DNA of 64,000 nucleotides from positions 21,749,628 through 21,813,627 of the forward strand of contig NC_084897.1 of assembly GCF_958979055.1 (NCBI RefSeq). The letters are read 5' to 3'. Within the stretch, counting starts at the first letter, position 1; every line of letters begins with the position of its first letter. The notes under the pieces were generated by a model. The model saw only the letters and a list, made by a program, of their open reading frames with translations, did not search any database and had not been told where the DNA came from. The DNA comes from Alnus glutinosa. Its lineage: Eukaryota; Streptophyta; Magnoliopsida; Fagales; Betulaceae. Shown in pieces: positions 23,976 to 35,799 of the stretch. A program made the position numbers and the translations under genes.

Positions 23976-24497
23976 CTACTAAAAAAAAAGGAGGTTACTT
24001 TTCATATTATGTCATAATTTATGTTTTTTTGCCTGTACTTATATATCATTGTTTATTAGTATTCTATTCACTAACATTTATTTAATTTCTTTTTTTTAGC
24101 TGATGATTTATTTTTCAATCAAATTAAATACAGTACTATAAATATAAATGTTACTTTTTGAAATGGATTTTTCACTTTCATTTCTATTGGCTCACACTTT
24201 GGACATGAGAGAATAGATGGCTGTTAGAATGGATCTTTTACTCTTATTTCTATTGGCCAATGGTAAGAGGGTTGATTATGTGAATTTTGAAACTATACTT
24301 AATTAATATGTTGCCGGTTTTTACAAATTTAAAGAAAGAAAATTGACTTTTTTTTTTTTTTTTTTAAATAATAGCTTATGATTTAATTATAAATATAGAT
24401 GTTACTTTCTATCATTGTTTCGCATGTCATTTATGAAGAATCTCACGACTCACGAGAGGCCAAAAAAGATATTCATTTTTTTTGTGTGTCAAATCAT

Positions 24498-24667
24498 GAG
24501 AAATGATAGACAGGGGACTTCTGTTTGTTCCTTGTCCATCATTTAATATTAAAAAAATATATTTTTTAAACAAAAAATAAAAAAATTAGAAAGAATAAAT
24601 GAAAAGAAATATATAATATATTTTTTTAGTATTAAATGATGGACAGGGGACCTGTCTATCATTTCTC
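24498..24667. mobile_element. 170-bp MITE with direct flanking repeats
   Basis: Ends GAGAAATGATAGACAGGGGA and, reversed, GAGAAATGATAGACAGGTCC. Flanked by GTCAAATCAT at 24488-24497 and 24668-24677, a perfect 10-bp repeat. The size of the target repeat suggests a Mutator-type origin. Absent from copy B. Confidence 0.8.
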
Positions 24668-24989
24668 GTCAAATCATTTCATTATCAACCATCAGATTTA
24701 AAATAATTTTATGAATATTAACAAAACTATTAAATGGTCATTTTTTTTTTCATTTAGTACTTATTATAAATCAACAGGGCTATTTTTTCAACCCGTTAAA
24801 ATGATGAACAACAAGAGCCGGGCCGGGTCCTAATTGAAGATCATGTTGTAGAACCCGACATAAGATATGCTTCCTAAGATCACCGATGGCTTATTACGGA
24901 AAGCAAGGCATATGCATGGCATCTATAAAAGTAACCAAAAGCTTAAAAAAAGACCGACACACGTGAAAGACGTGGAAGTTAAAAACAAA

Positions 24990-25640
24990 AGCAAACAAGA
25001 CAAGTCACTCAACAAATTGATCTTCATCTTGACTTCAATTCTTTGGAGTCTCTAATGCAAATACCTCGTGACATCGATCTCCTCTAATACTCCTAAAAGT
25101 AATTACAGGCTACAAACATTAAGCAAGTCCAAATAATGCTTGAACTTTGAGAATCGAAACTGATTTAGTCAACATGTTGGTTGGATTTTTCATTATAGCA
25201 ATTTATGTCATCTTGTGTCACAGTCTCTCGAAGGAAATGATATTGACATCAATGTGCTTGGCCCTCTTGTGATATATTTTTATTTTTGGTCAAATGTGTT
25301 GTGCTCTCGCTATTGCAAAACACAACATTTTCATCTTGCTGCAAACTTAGATCGCCAATCAGACCTCGATCTCAACCAAATTACTTATTTTGCTGCCATA
25401 TACTCTATTTTTGTGGTAGACAAAACAACCGTCGACTGTAATATGCTTTCCAACTAATGACATACCCTCAAAAAGATGAAAACATAACTTGTCGGAAATC
25501 TCATCTTATCCAAATTATCAACAAAATCTGAATCAACAGACACTAGAACCAATATCACCAATATCATTGCCTCTGCTGCACCAATGAACTTTGTCAAGAG
25601 TAGTCAATATAGCGACTAATAACACTGATTGCACCGATGG
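24990..25640 (-). mobile_element. Copia-type LTR retrotransposon fossil, copy A
   Basis: The minus strand shows the pol RNase H region of a Ty1/copia element (compare the clearer copy at 37870-38560). It is short and heavily broken. Equivalent pieces lie at 34900-35560 and 37870-38560. Confidence 0.65.
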
Positions 25641-25724
25641 GCTTGCACATTCTAAGTTTAGCAATTTTTTTTTATTTATTTATTTTTTTTTTCATTAGAC
25701 AAATATAAACACTTGGGCTGGTTA

Positions 25725-26200
25725 TAAATTTGTCGGGGAACTCCACTTATAATTTTTAATCTTTTATTACTTTTGTAATTAGGGTATCCATCTTTAAAAA
25801 ATGTCAATTTACTGTATTCATCTTTTAATTTTTTTCAATTTTAATTTTCTGTTAGAATTTTTCGTTAAATTCTACAAAATTCTCAAAATATCCCTGTATT
25901 TTTTATATAAAAAAAAATATATAAAATTTTTCAAAGATTTAGGCATGAGTATTTTTACAAATTTCGTTAAATTCTTACCAACACTTAAATCCTTGCGATT
26001 TTTTTCCCGAAAAAAATTATGGGTATTTTGAAAATTTTAACAAGATTTAACGAAAAATTCTAACTGAGGGTTGAAATTGAAAAAAAAAAAATTGAAGGAT
26101 AAATATTCTAAATTGATACTTCTTAAAAATGAATGCTCTAATTGGAAAAATAATAAAATATCAAAGGTTATAAATGAAAAAATTTCTTACTTCTCGCAAG
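25725..26200. mobile_element. Fold-back MITE at the end of copy A
   Basis: The left arm (TTTTAATCTTTTATTACTTT, AATTAGGGTATCCATC) pairs with the reversed right arm (TTGATATTTTATTATTTTTC, AATTAGAGCATTCATT). The two arms are roughly 100-150 bp each around an AT-rich centre. Copy B lacks it. From 26201 to 26365 nothing is recognised. Confidence 0.6.
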
Positions 26201-26365
26201 GCCTAGATTATTAAATTAATAATTTTGATGCTCTATTTGGTGTTTGGGGATGGAAGTCAAAAGCCAGCCTACCTTTGTTTCTTTGGTCTCTACCTGAGAT
26301 TTCAAATGTTTGAATATACGTTTGAGGCAATTCACATTTGTTTTAGTAAAATTGATGAAGGCAGG

Positions 26366-27180
26366 CATATACTATTAGAGAGACGGGCATGATCCAATAG
26401 CTATATTTTATTATTATTATTCAAATCCGGCAAAAGGTTGCAAGGAACAATGGCTAGATTCATGCGTTTCATTCATTTAATATGGTTGATCGAATGCACG
26501 AGGATTGTCGGCGAAACGCTTTATGGTGGCAGTGCACATGGTTATAGTATAGGATCGGCCAAATTAAAGAATCGTAGGCCTTTAGGCTAATATCGACATA
26601 ATGAGAATTGTGGGCTCCAAGTCAAAACAACAAGACTCTCGGATGGGCCTATCTGGGAAATAGACACTCAAACGAATCTTCCACAGAAAAATGTTATTTT
26701 CGAGAATACATGATTGGCGGCACATCTAGATTGAATCCCGAGAGTGGATACATCACAGGCCCAAGATTCAACTCCGGCTCGAGGCAAACATGTCCTGAGA
26801 AATCAGGTCTTATCCTATGAAATATGGATCAGAACTCTACTCCAAGCCGAATTGAGTTAGGAGTCTCAATCTGAGTTCAATTAGGACACATTGAAGAATC
26901 CGGTCAATAGTTTAACTCCCAGTTGAATTGGAATAGGACTTTAAGACCGAATCAAACTCCTAGCACTCTTAGTTTAAGTTGGAGTAGGAAACCTAATCCA
27001 GGTTTGACTCAACTTCTTCCCCTATAAATATAGGCTCTTATACCAATTAAGTATAAGCTTTACACTTAATTATTGTGTATTAAGCATACTTTTCTTTCAA
27101 ATACTGACTTTGATATTAGAGTGAGACCCGCTGACACCCCGATTAGTTCTCTTAATTTTAGTGATTGTGAAAACGTGAAC

Positions 27181-27223
<43 letters not shown>

Positions 27224-27310
27224 GCCATTCATACTGTACAGAAAACTGTTTTAACAATTACTTACAAATAACATAAGATAATTGCCATCCAAAAGGTTGT
27301 CTTCATCCAA
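26366..27310 (+). mobile_element. LTR-like fossil, copy B, with the CACTA empty site at its edge
   Basis: Same unit as 719-1654, including CCCTATAAATATAGGC at about 27020. An A tract of about 37 bp (27186-27221) replaces a short A run in copy A. Just beyond, at 27317-27319, lies the unoccupied CACTA target ACC. Broken, boundaries not found. Confidence 0.5.
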
Positions 27311-27879
27311 TGTTCAACCAATGATTTTGTAATTTACTGCCACTCCACCAGATATTTAATTATATCATGATATAATTCGTGTGTTAATGAATGGGAGTTT
27401 AATTTTCAGCGATGAAGGCTTTGATAATTTGGATGACTCGATCTCTGAGCAACTTGTGAAAATGGACGTTCCGTGAAGAAACCATGCATGTTGCTCTCCT
27501 GCAAACTCTACGTACTCAATTTTCTTTCTTAACACCTTCAAACCTTCTTGCATACTCCTCCACCCTATCTCTCAGAATTTCATCGCCGCCAACCACCACC
27601 AATATCGGATCCAGTGCCACTCCTGCTAGGTTCGGAATTGATGGTCCAAAGGGGTTCGCCAACGGGTGGTCCGGACTGCCTCCTATTGGAAGAGACAACC
27701 TCCAAAACCTGCTTTCATGAATAGAGCACGCACATCAATTACTAATTAATATTAATTTCCTAATGATGATCATATATAATACGTAATTTTAATTTAGTTA
27801 GTCAGAAAATTAGTGTGCATGCAACTTACTGTTTGTTGTTGGAAGAAGACAAACAGAGAGTACTTATTGATCACTTAAT

Positions 27880-28285
27880 TCCTTTGAACTTTTTTCGCTT
27901 TTGCAATCTTCCTTCAAAGTTTAAAAACTCTCGATCAATTTTGTATATTAAACTTTCAATTTTTTACAATATCATCCCTCCGTTAGGATTTACTGTTAAA
28001 TCCTAACGGAGGACATGAAAATTACCAAAATACCCATATATTTTACTTTTCTTTTAAAAAAGTTTTGATTGTAATTTAAGGGCAATTTTGTAATTTTATA
28101 AAGTTTACAGGGGTATAAGGGTCATCTCACTATTTGACTGTCTAATTAAACCCCAAACCCGAATGAGAGGGTGAGATTGCAAAAATTAAAAGTTGAATAC
28201 ACTAAATTGACAATTTTTGACCTAACTTTAAGAGGAAGATTATAAAAATAATGAAAGTTCAGGAGGTTAAGAAAAGTTTTTCCTA
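27880..28285. mobile_element. Fold-back MITE in the CXE-B intron
   Basis: Counterpart of 18355-18760. The centre holds the near-palindrome GTTAGGATTTACTGTTAAATCCTAAC around 27982-28007. Confidence 0.6.
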
Positions 28286-28958
28286 AAATTTAAAATTCTT
28301 AAACCTTGAGAAGAAGATTTCACTAATACCCCTAAGCACCCACATTTATATTCTACTTATGCCCGTCAAACATGTCCAAATTCCAAAAAGCTTCACATGG
28401 CCTTTCTTCCTCAGACCTAGTCCTTACACTCCCACCAAAAAAAGGAGCCAAGAGCACATAGCCCCGCACCCGAACAGGCTGCAACTCGACCGAACCTGGC
28501 CCGAGCCTAATCGCAACGTGGTGCGCCATGTTCCCACCAGACGAGTCACCCAACAGAAAAACCTTATCAAAGTCCACAACCCCCTCATCCAACCACGCAT
28601 CATCGCTAGCATCCCCGCGCAACGTCGCTAGGGCTTGTAACCATTTTAGAGAACACATTGCATCATCAATGGCCGACGGGAGCCTATGCTCCGGCGCAAG
28701 CCGATGGTCCGGTGCAACGACAACGACACATAGCGCCGATGCAAGGCGGTAGCAAATGTTGTGGAACTTGGGATAAGTACGTGAACCAAGGCAGAAACCG
28801 CCGTTGTGAAGGTAATATAGGACGGGAAGTGCCGTGAGTGATGAGGCGAATGTGGGCTTGTAGAGGCACAAATGTGCTGCTTGTCAAAGAGATAGTCTTT
28901 CCAGAGGACCGAGCCATCGTCGATGATAGCCTTGATAGGGATGTGGGAATCTACGTCG

Positions 28959-29681
28959 TAAAAGAAGATAGAATGTAGAAAGTGATCTTTGATAATTCCA
29001 AAGTTACAAGGTATATCAGTATATATACAGTTCTGCAAAACCAACAAGAAAGGAAAAAATAATTTTACAATCAATGAGAAAATGTTTATTTAGCAAAGGG
29101 TCTCCTCCATATTTTTTCCATATAGATTTGGCACGTCTAGAGAGCATGCACATCTGTTGTATCTTGATAGACTTGAGAAGCAAGGTAGGCAGTGATTTCC
29201 GGGTGCTTTCCATCTTGGTGTGATTGCATCAATATTTGATGGACAGGATTGGCTCCATGTTGTGTGTACTAGCTGCTTTCCTTTGGTGGTACATAGCATA
29301 GCATGATATGCGGGCATTGACATTCCATGATTGGTGAGTTGTCTTGTGGCTGATTGATTTCCATCATAGTGCTTATGATACTTTCCTTTGGTGGCTGTAA
29401 TCTCAGAGGATGATATTGCAGTATTGTTGGTGACAGTATCTTCAATGTGCTGGTTTTGAATGTGCGAATCTCCACTAGACATATATAGCTGGCGTGGTTG
29501 CTGCCTCATTGACAATAGGTGATGTCGTGGCTGCTTTAGATGAGGCTTCATCATGTGGTGTTGCATTCGTGACTGTTGTCTCATCGGTAGTGGGTGATGC
29601 CGTGGCTTCTTTAGAGAATACTTCAGCATGTGATGCTGCATACGTGGCTGCTTCAAAGGGGGTTGCATCATATAGTTTAAC
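28959..29681 (-). mobile_element. Solo-LTR-like insertion in CXE-B exon 1
   Basis: Flanked by ACGTCG at 28953-28958 and 29682-29687; copy A has the uninterrupted site with one ACGTCG. Read on the minus strand the insert begins TGTTAAAC (taking CGTCG as a 5-bp target copy), contains an AATAAA signal near 29085-29090 and a (TA)n stretch near 29020. This fits a solo LTR of about 720 bp, family unknown (copia-like guess). It entered after the duplication. Internal repeats rich in CACGxCATCACC-type units lie at 29500-29660. Confidence 0.6.
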
Positions 29682-29767
29682 ACGTCGGTCAAGCGTGAAA
29701 TAGTGCCATCGCTGTAGAGCTTCAAGATACCAAACAAATCTTCAACTACATGAGGAAGACAATCCAA

Positions 29768-31030
29768 AGGTTTAAACCCAAAGGTATATATATATATATA
29801 TATATATTATTTTATTTTTCTTTATTAAAAAAAATACTAGGTTTCATTTCAGCATAGTATTTTTCTATATATGTAATAACAACGTACGTTCAAATCATTG
29901 GACGTATAATGAGTAGGTTGCCATAAATTAGGATCCTAATCTCTAGAATTATTTGTTCGAATTTGAATAAGGAATTGTAAGAGACTATTTATGAGATTCA
30001 TCCGACCAATTAAAAATTGGGCTACCCTGCCCAACTACTTATTAGGTCAAGTGAGTCTTATAAATAATTTCGTACAATAATTTATTTGAATTCTTTCGTA
30101 TTCGTACAAATAATTATAGAGAATTGGGTTGCTAATTCCTATGTTTGTTTAATTATTGTCCGATGGAAAAGCATCTTTTGGCTATTGGATTTATATTAGG
30201 CAAACGGAAAGGAAATTGTCAATATGGCCCACTGCCAAAATTGTTATTGTCAATTTGTCATAGACTTGACCTATTCCTGATTTTTTTTTTTTTTTTTCAT
30301 AAAGAACTAGGCTTTGGAAAAGTTAAGTTGTCCAAATTCTGGTTTTTACAATAACAGTACTCCTACTTTGTCTTTTTCTCTTTTGTCCTCATATTTTTTG
30401 GCCCATGTAGTTTTTTAATTAGTCTCCATGCATATAATTTTTCTTCTTGTTTTTTTACTCAACTCAGGGGAAGAGAAAAGAGGAGATTACAATATAATAA
30501 ATACAAAAAAAAAAGGGTGGGCAACCCAAACAATAGCTCTCAAAATAACTAGAAATCTGTGCAATAAAATTAACCTAAAATTATTGAGAATGTGTCAAAT
30601 AAATGACTTGACCGATTGGATGAACTGGATTTTTATTGTTTTCGTTGTACATTGTTATTATTATTAAGAATACTAATCTAATGATAAAAATATAAATCTT
30701 ATAACTATCTTAAAATATTGACGTCACACTTCTAAACAAATGTCACAAATGGGTAAGTGTCGTATTTCTTAATATAGTACTGACAGGTAATTAAGATGCT
30801 AATTTTATTAAACAAAGTTTAGTTTCTTAATCATATTTCACACACTCGTTCATTAGTTCATATATCCTCCCTTTTTTCTTTTTCTTTTTCTTTCTTTTTT
30901 TTTTTTCTTTTTTTTTTTTTTTCTCTTCTATTTTCTCCATATATATTTTCAATACTGCAATATTCATCAAAGACAAGGCTAATTAACTTGGAAAAACACG
31001 AATGACTTCTAATTAACGTACGTTGATCGA
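29768..31030. other. Intergenic DNA between CXE-B and SWEET-B
   Basis: Counterpart of 19329-20573 with small indels. (TA)n at 29785-29808 and a T/CT tract at 30865-30935. No gene seen. Confidence 0.6.
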
Positions 31031-33077
31031 TCAAGAGTGATTAATCTTTTCTCCATTTTCAACATCAACTTCAGGGGCCCAATTAGAGTGTATTTCATGT
31101 GGATTCAAAGAAAATGTCTTCAAGATTCTTTGGAAGCTGTACTGTCGGATTGCAGACGGCTTTGGGAGGCTTCTTCCCTTGCTCAGGCTTCGATTTTTCA
31201 GGGCCGCCGCCTTTTCGTCATCCTCATCAAGTGCTCGCATCTGGATCATTCCTTTGACAAGGTGGGCAGATCCCTCTTCTTCCATCTTGTCCGTTGATGA
31301 CATTGACTTCTTCTTGTAGACTGTGTAGAGGATCAGCTGGGCCGTCCCCAACACAAACCCGACAGCGTTTGGTACCTGATCCAACATGTTTGGTTTCAAT
31401 CAAATCAATTTTCAAAAGCAAATCAACTCAATTTTAAATAGTTTTAGTTTGTGATTTGTCTAGATTGTATGAATTGTCTAACTAACTTTTAGTATAAACG
31501 TGCATACACTTTCAATTATCTTACAAGTTAATTAGTAGTTTTGGTGGTAATTAGAAAGAAATGAACAAAAAAAAAAAAAAAAACCAGAAAAATTGGTGAA
31601 GAGAAATCATTCACACAATACTGAGGGTGCGTTTGAGATAACGATTTTATAAATAAAAAATGCTATTTTAAAAGAAATCGCAGAAAATGAATCTTTTGAC
31701 AAACGTTTAACTGTATTTTTAAAAATTATTTTAAAATCGCAAATTGAAATGGAGCATGAAAAAGTCTTAGAATATCGAGGGGAAAGAATATTGGAGAAAA
31801 GGTTTGAAAAGAAGAAATTAAGCCAAAATTCAAATCGTAATATACACTTTAATTATAATATGATTTAGTGATTTGAAATCCAGAAAATTTTAAAAAGTGG
31901 GGTACTATAGTACTAGCTGTGGAGATGGGATGAGGTGAGACTTACTCCAACATAGAAGTCTTTGACAAGAACGGCATAAGCAGACCAAATGCCAGCATTA
32001 AGGAATAGGAAAAATGAGAGGAAAAATGGCATGTACTCCACGCTCTCAGTCTTTATCACTGTCCTCTGCCAAATCAAACAGGTTATATATTTGCAAATAA
32101 TTTCATTTTTTTTTCTTATATATTTATGAAGGAGAGGAGATTAATTAATTAATTAATTACCATGGCTGATAGAGGTGATGCATACATGCCTACGGTTAAG
32201 CCAGCACATAAAATTCCGACGAAGGTAAGCCTCAAACTTCCGTGGAGTGCCAGAAGAGTTACTGCGATTACCGACCCCAGAAAACCGACATTCAATCCGG
32301 CTACCAACTGCGCTGTCCGGACCTGAAAATAGCATTATTAATTTTGTCTTTCTCTTTTTCAGAATATAAATTAAATGATTAAATTTATCTATTTTCATAA
32401 ATTTGAAATTTTAGAATAAGTGATGGTGGATCTAAATTTTTTTTTATTTTTTTCTAGAACAAATAAATCTATTAGGTTATTAAGAACAGAAAGAAGAATT
32501 TCAAATACATGTAAATCTCAATCATTCGTATGTACATACGTGTGAATATATATATATATGTATGTATAAATCTCGATCATGAAATGCATGGGACAAAGTT
32601 AAATCTTCGATATAATTAACAAAAATTGTAGAAAATAAGGGTAAAGATGGACGCAACTTTTAACCTAATAGGAAAAATGACATTCAATCCGCCCACCAAC
32701 TTGGCCGTCCGGACCTGAATAAGAAATGCCAGAGCATCTCCGTGTGTTCTCCTAACATAGCATATATGTAATTAACAAATTACATTTATGTCATTTTGAA
32801 TGGCATAGATGTAATTTTTGAATAAAAAAATTACATTTATGTTATCTAAAGATAACACTAGAAGATGTTCTAGGACCTGAATAGTATTGTCAATTTTGTC
32901 TTTTTTAAAAAATAATAATTAAATTCATCTATTTTTATAAACTTCAATTTTTACAATAAATAGTCATTTAACGTTTTTTTTTTTCTCGAACGGATAAATC
33001 TATTAGGTTATCAAGAACAGAAAAAAAGAATTTCAAATACATGTAAATCTCATTCATTTGTATGCAATTATGCGTGA

Positions 33078-33119
<42 letters not shown>

Positions 33120-33781
33120 CCTAAAATGGGACAAAGAAAAATGGTAGAAGATAAGGGTAAAGATGGACGCAACTTCTAAACTAAAAGTTAATTAGGTTCA
33201 AAAATAGGATCTTCCAATAATGAAGCATGGTCGGCGGGAATTCTACCATATACGTAAACAAATTTGACGTGGAAGAAAAGAGACCTTTAATTAAATTAAA
33301 TTCAGTACCTTCTTATCCTTGGGAGCATAGATGAGAAAAAGAGTGACATATATGAACTGAAAGAGGACGCCGGCGCCGTTCACCGTCGAGATTAGTAAAC
33401 CGCCGGGCTTAATAAGTCCGTAAAAGGTCCATAAACTTGTGCTCAGTAGTGTAGTTATATATGGAATGCTTTTGTAATTCTCAGTGGATTTCTTCTTCAC
33501 CACCTGTCGAAACGTTTTTCTGAAAAAGGAAAAAAGACGTGATGAACACTGATAATATATTAATCAATAAAGAGATTTTAAGAAGAAAAAAAAAACAATC
33601 GTACGTTGTTATCACTTACATGGGAGAAGTAAAAACCAGTATTGAAATTATGTTGCCTGTAAGTAAAGAAAAAAATAGATATAATGTGATATTATATTGT
33701 TTTTCTCGAAGAAAAAGAGAAAACTAAGAAATTGATGATAGACTAACCAATAATGCCAATGATGAAGCTCAAGGCAGCCAT
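31031..33781 (-). CDS. SWEET sugar transporter, clade IV (SWEET16/17-like), copy B
   Basis: Six exons on the minus strand with lengths identical to copy A: 33781-33748, 33656-33620, 33519-33309, 32322-32161, 32065-31946 and 31375-31031, again 302 aa with GT-AG introns. Key prolines, pore asparagines and tryptophans are kept. I see a handful of protein differences from copy A (for example GLIKPGG for GLVKPGG, TAQLV for TATLV, FLGSV for FLGLV, SLRL for SVRL, KAAAL for KVAAL, NWAPE for NWALE). Exon 6 differs at only a few of 345 bases. Intron 3 is longer (986 versus 387 bp) because of an internal tandem duplication carrying part of exon 4. Both copies look able to make a full vacuolar-type sugar transporter. 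Confidence 0.95.
32676..33140 (-). repeat. Internal duplication in SWEET-B intron 3 with an exon-4 fragment
   Basis: On the minus strand, 32680-32713 repeats the first 34 or so bases of exon 4 behind an intact acceptor (CAG, then GTCCGGACGGCCAAGTTGG), reading [12 protein letters not shown]. The real exon 4 reads [12 protein letters not shown]. The following intron stretch (TTTTCTCGAACGGATAAATC near 32990) is also repeated relative to 32440-32480. The fragment has no donor and stops after about 12 codons. Confidence 0.85.
32722..32872. mobile_element. 151-bp MITE inside the duplicated intron
   Basis: Flanked by GGACCTGAATA at 32711-32721 and 32873-32883. Inverted arms: AGAGCATCTCCGTGTG and, reversed, AGAACATCTTCTAGTG, with internal ATTACATTTATGT repeats in both orientations. 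Confidence 0.7.
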
Positions 33782-34640
33782 GGAAGGAGGACTAGAGGAG
33801 CTCTGTACGTTGAAGATTATTGATGATGAAGAAGCAGTACTGGTGATGGGAAATTGCACGTGAAATTAAAGTAAAAGATGGAGGACGGACGTGGATATAT
33901 ATGTCGATCGAGCTAGCTAGCTAGGTTGATATTTATATCTACCATGCAATGTTTGCCACGTATACACGCATTTATTTGTACCAAAATGTTCATATATATA
34001 TATATATTATTTAATATACATGGCATATATGTGGACCACTCTTTTTCATGTCTGTGGCCCTGTGGTGGGTTTTTAGATTTTCCTAGTAATTCATTGAACT
34101 TTGTTGTTGTTTTTTTTTTTTTTTTAAATAATAATAAAAAAAAAAAATTAGGGTTGATGAACTTTCTCATAAAACGACAAGGTATGTCAGTACGTATTAT
34201 TTTTATGAGATTGTCTGATACTGCTTTTTACTGTATATATTATTGACATTTTCTCTCGAGAGTAGGGATTTGATGGCCACTTTTGAATGTCCACGAAATC
34301 TTCATTGGTGCAGAAAGATCCTTACGTATCTTTAACCTACCAATGGTGGGGGAAGGTGAGGTTGAGAATGATGATGAGAAAATATCACCCTTTTTCTCCT
34401 CTTCTATATCCTCTCCAGGCTCCAGCAGTAGTAAGAATTGCCAATTAAAGAAGGGAGTTCAACAAAGCTTTCTCCTCTTCTTCATCCTTCTTCTTCTTTT
34501 TTATTTTTTATATTATTTTTTTTGGTCGTTACAAATATCAAGAAAAATAAAACAAAAGAGGAACCGAATTGGCCGGGAAAAGCCTCCAAGTGGGGTGATC
34601 ATTAAAATAAATTGGAATCCATTGATAGACAAAATTAATT
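33782..34640 (-). promoter_or_regulatory. Upstream region of SWEET-B
   Basis: Counterpart of 22663-23505, including CGATCGAGCTAGCTAG near 33904-33919. Copy B joins directly to the fossil-bearing block at about 34640, without the 1.25 kb found in copy A. Confidence 0.45.
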
Positions 34641-34899
34641 ATATATAAATTATACTTGTATGAATCAACAGGGCTTTTTTTTCAACCGTACCCGTTAAAA
34701 TGATGAACAACAAGCGCCGGGCCGGGTCCTAATTGAAGAGCATGTCGTAGAACCCGACGTAAGATATGCTTCCTAAGATCACCGATGGCTTATTACGGAA
34801 AGCAAGGCATATGGCATCTATAAAGTAGCCAAAAAAAAAGAAAGAAAAAAGGACCAACCAGCGTGAAAGACTTGGAAGTACAAAACAAAAAGCAACAAG

Positions 34900-35560
34900 T
34901 CACTCAACAAATTGATCTTCATCTTGACTTCAATTCTTTGGGGTCTCTAATGCAAATACCCCGTGACATCTCCTCTAATACTCCCGAAAGTAATTACAGG
35001 CTACAAACATTAAGCAAGTCCAAATAATGCTTGAACTTTGAGAATCGAAACTGATTTAGTCATCATGTTGGTGGGATTTTTCGTTGTAGCAATTTTCTTT
35101 ATTGTGATGTCATCTTGTGTTACAATCTCTCGAAGGAAATGATATTTGACATCAATGTGCTTGGCCCTATTGTAATATATTTTTATTTTTGGTCAAATGT
35201 GCTGTGCTCTCGCTATTGCAAAACACAACATTCTCATCTTGCCGCAAACTTAGATCGCCAATCAAACTTATAAACCAAATTGCTTATTTTGCTGCCATAT
35301 ATATACTCTACTTTTGTGGTAGACAAAACAACCGTCGACTGTAATATCGTTTTCTAACTGACATACCCTGAAAAAAATGAAAACATAACTTGTCAGAAAT
35401 CTCATCTTATCCAAATTATCAACATAATCTAAAATTAACAGGCACTAGAACCAATATCGCCAATATCATTACCTCTGCTGCACCAATGAACTTTGTCAAG
35501 ACTAGTCTATACAGCGATTAATAACACTAACTGCACCATTGGGCATGCACCTTCTAAGTT
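34900..35560 (-). mobile_element. Copia-type fossil, copy B
   Basis: Counterpart of 24990-25640: minus-strand pol RNase H remnant of a Ty1/copia element, heavily broken. Confidence 0.6.
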
Positions 35561-35799
35561 CAACAATTTGGGTTTGCCCGATGATTATCATAAACTAAGG
35601 CAGGGGATGTTACCATATATGCTTTGACCTAATTAGTTAAAATATGCTTCAATCCTAACCACCGTGCATGTCTTTTAGTCCAAGAAAATACTTGCTTAGA
35701 AGAGAAAGAAATTGTCACCAATGAAATGCTTTAGGGTTTTTACACCATTTCTTTAGGGTGTTTACAAATGCGCTTCTACACCCTTTCTTTAGGGTTTTT

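Larger units (their letters stand above)
27399..29767 (-). pseudogene. Carboxylesterase (CXE), copy B, broken
   Basis: Minus strand. The start codon position reads TTG GAT (ATG in copy A), then CLPHVVEDLFGILKLYSDG. A 723-bp LTR-like insertion (28959-29681) follows, then VDSHIPIKAIIDDGSVLWKDYLFD. A frameshift precedes CLYKPTFASS. The oxyanion motif is HNGGF rather than HGGGF. The Ser motif GDSSGGN and the block VRVRGYVLLAPFFGG are intact. The intron (27709-28362) has a GC donor where copy A has GT. Exon 2 keeps NPFGPSIPNLAGVALDPIL and GEQHAWF, then shows the same C-terminal frame problem as copy A plus an extra 4 bp. Same role as copy A before decay; no active product expected. Confidence 0.9.

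Noticed and set aside
27484-27720. Plus-strand open frame opposite CXE exon 2, also at 17749-17988
   Set aside because: It is the reverse strand of the carboxylesterase exon with no independent support.
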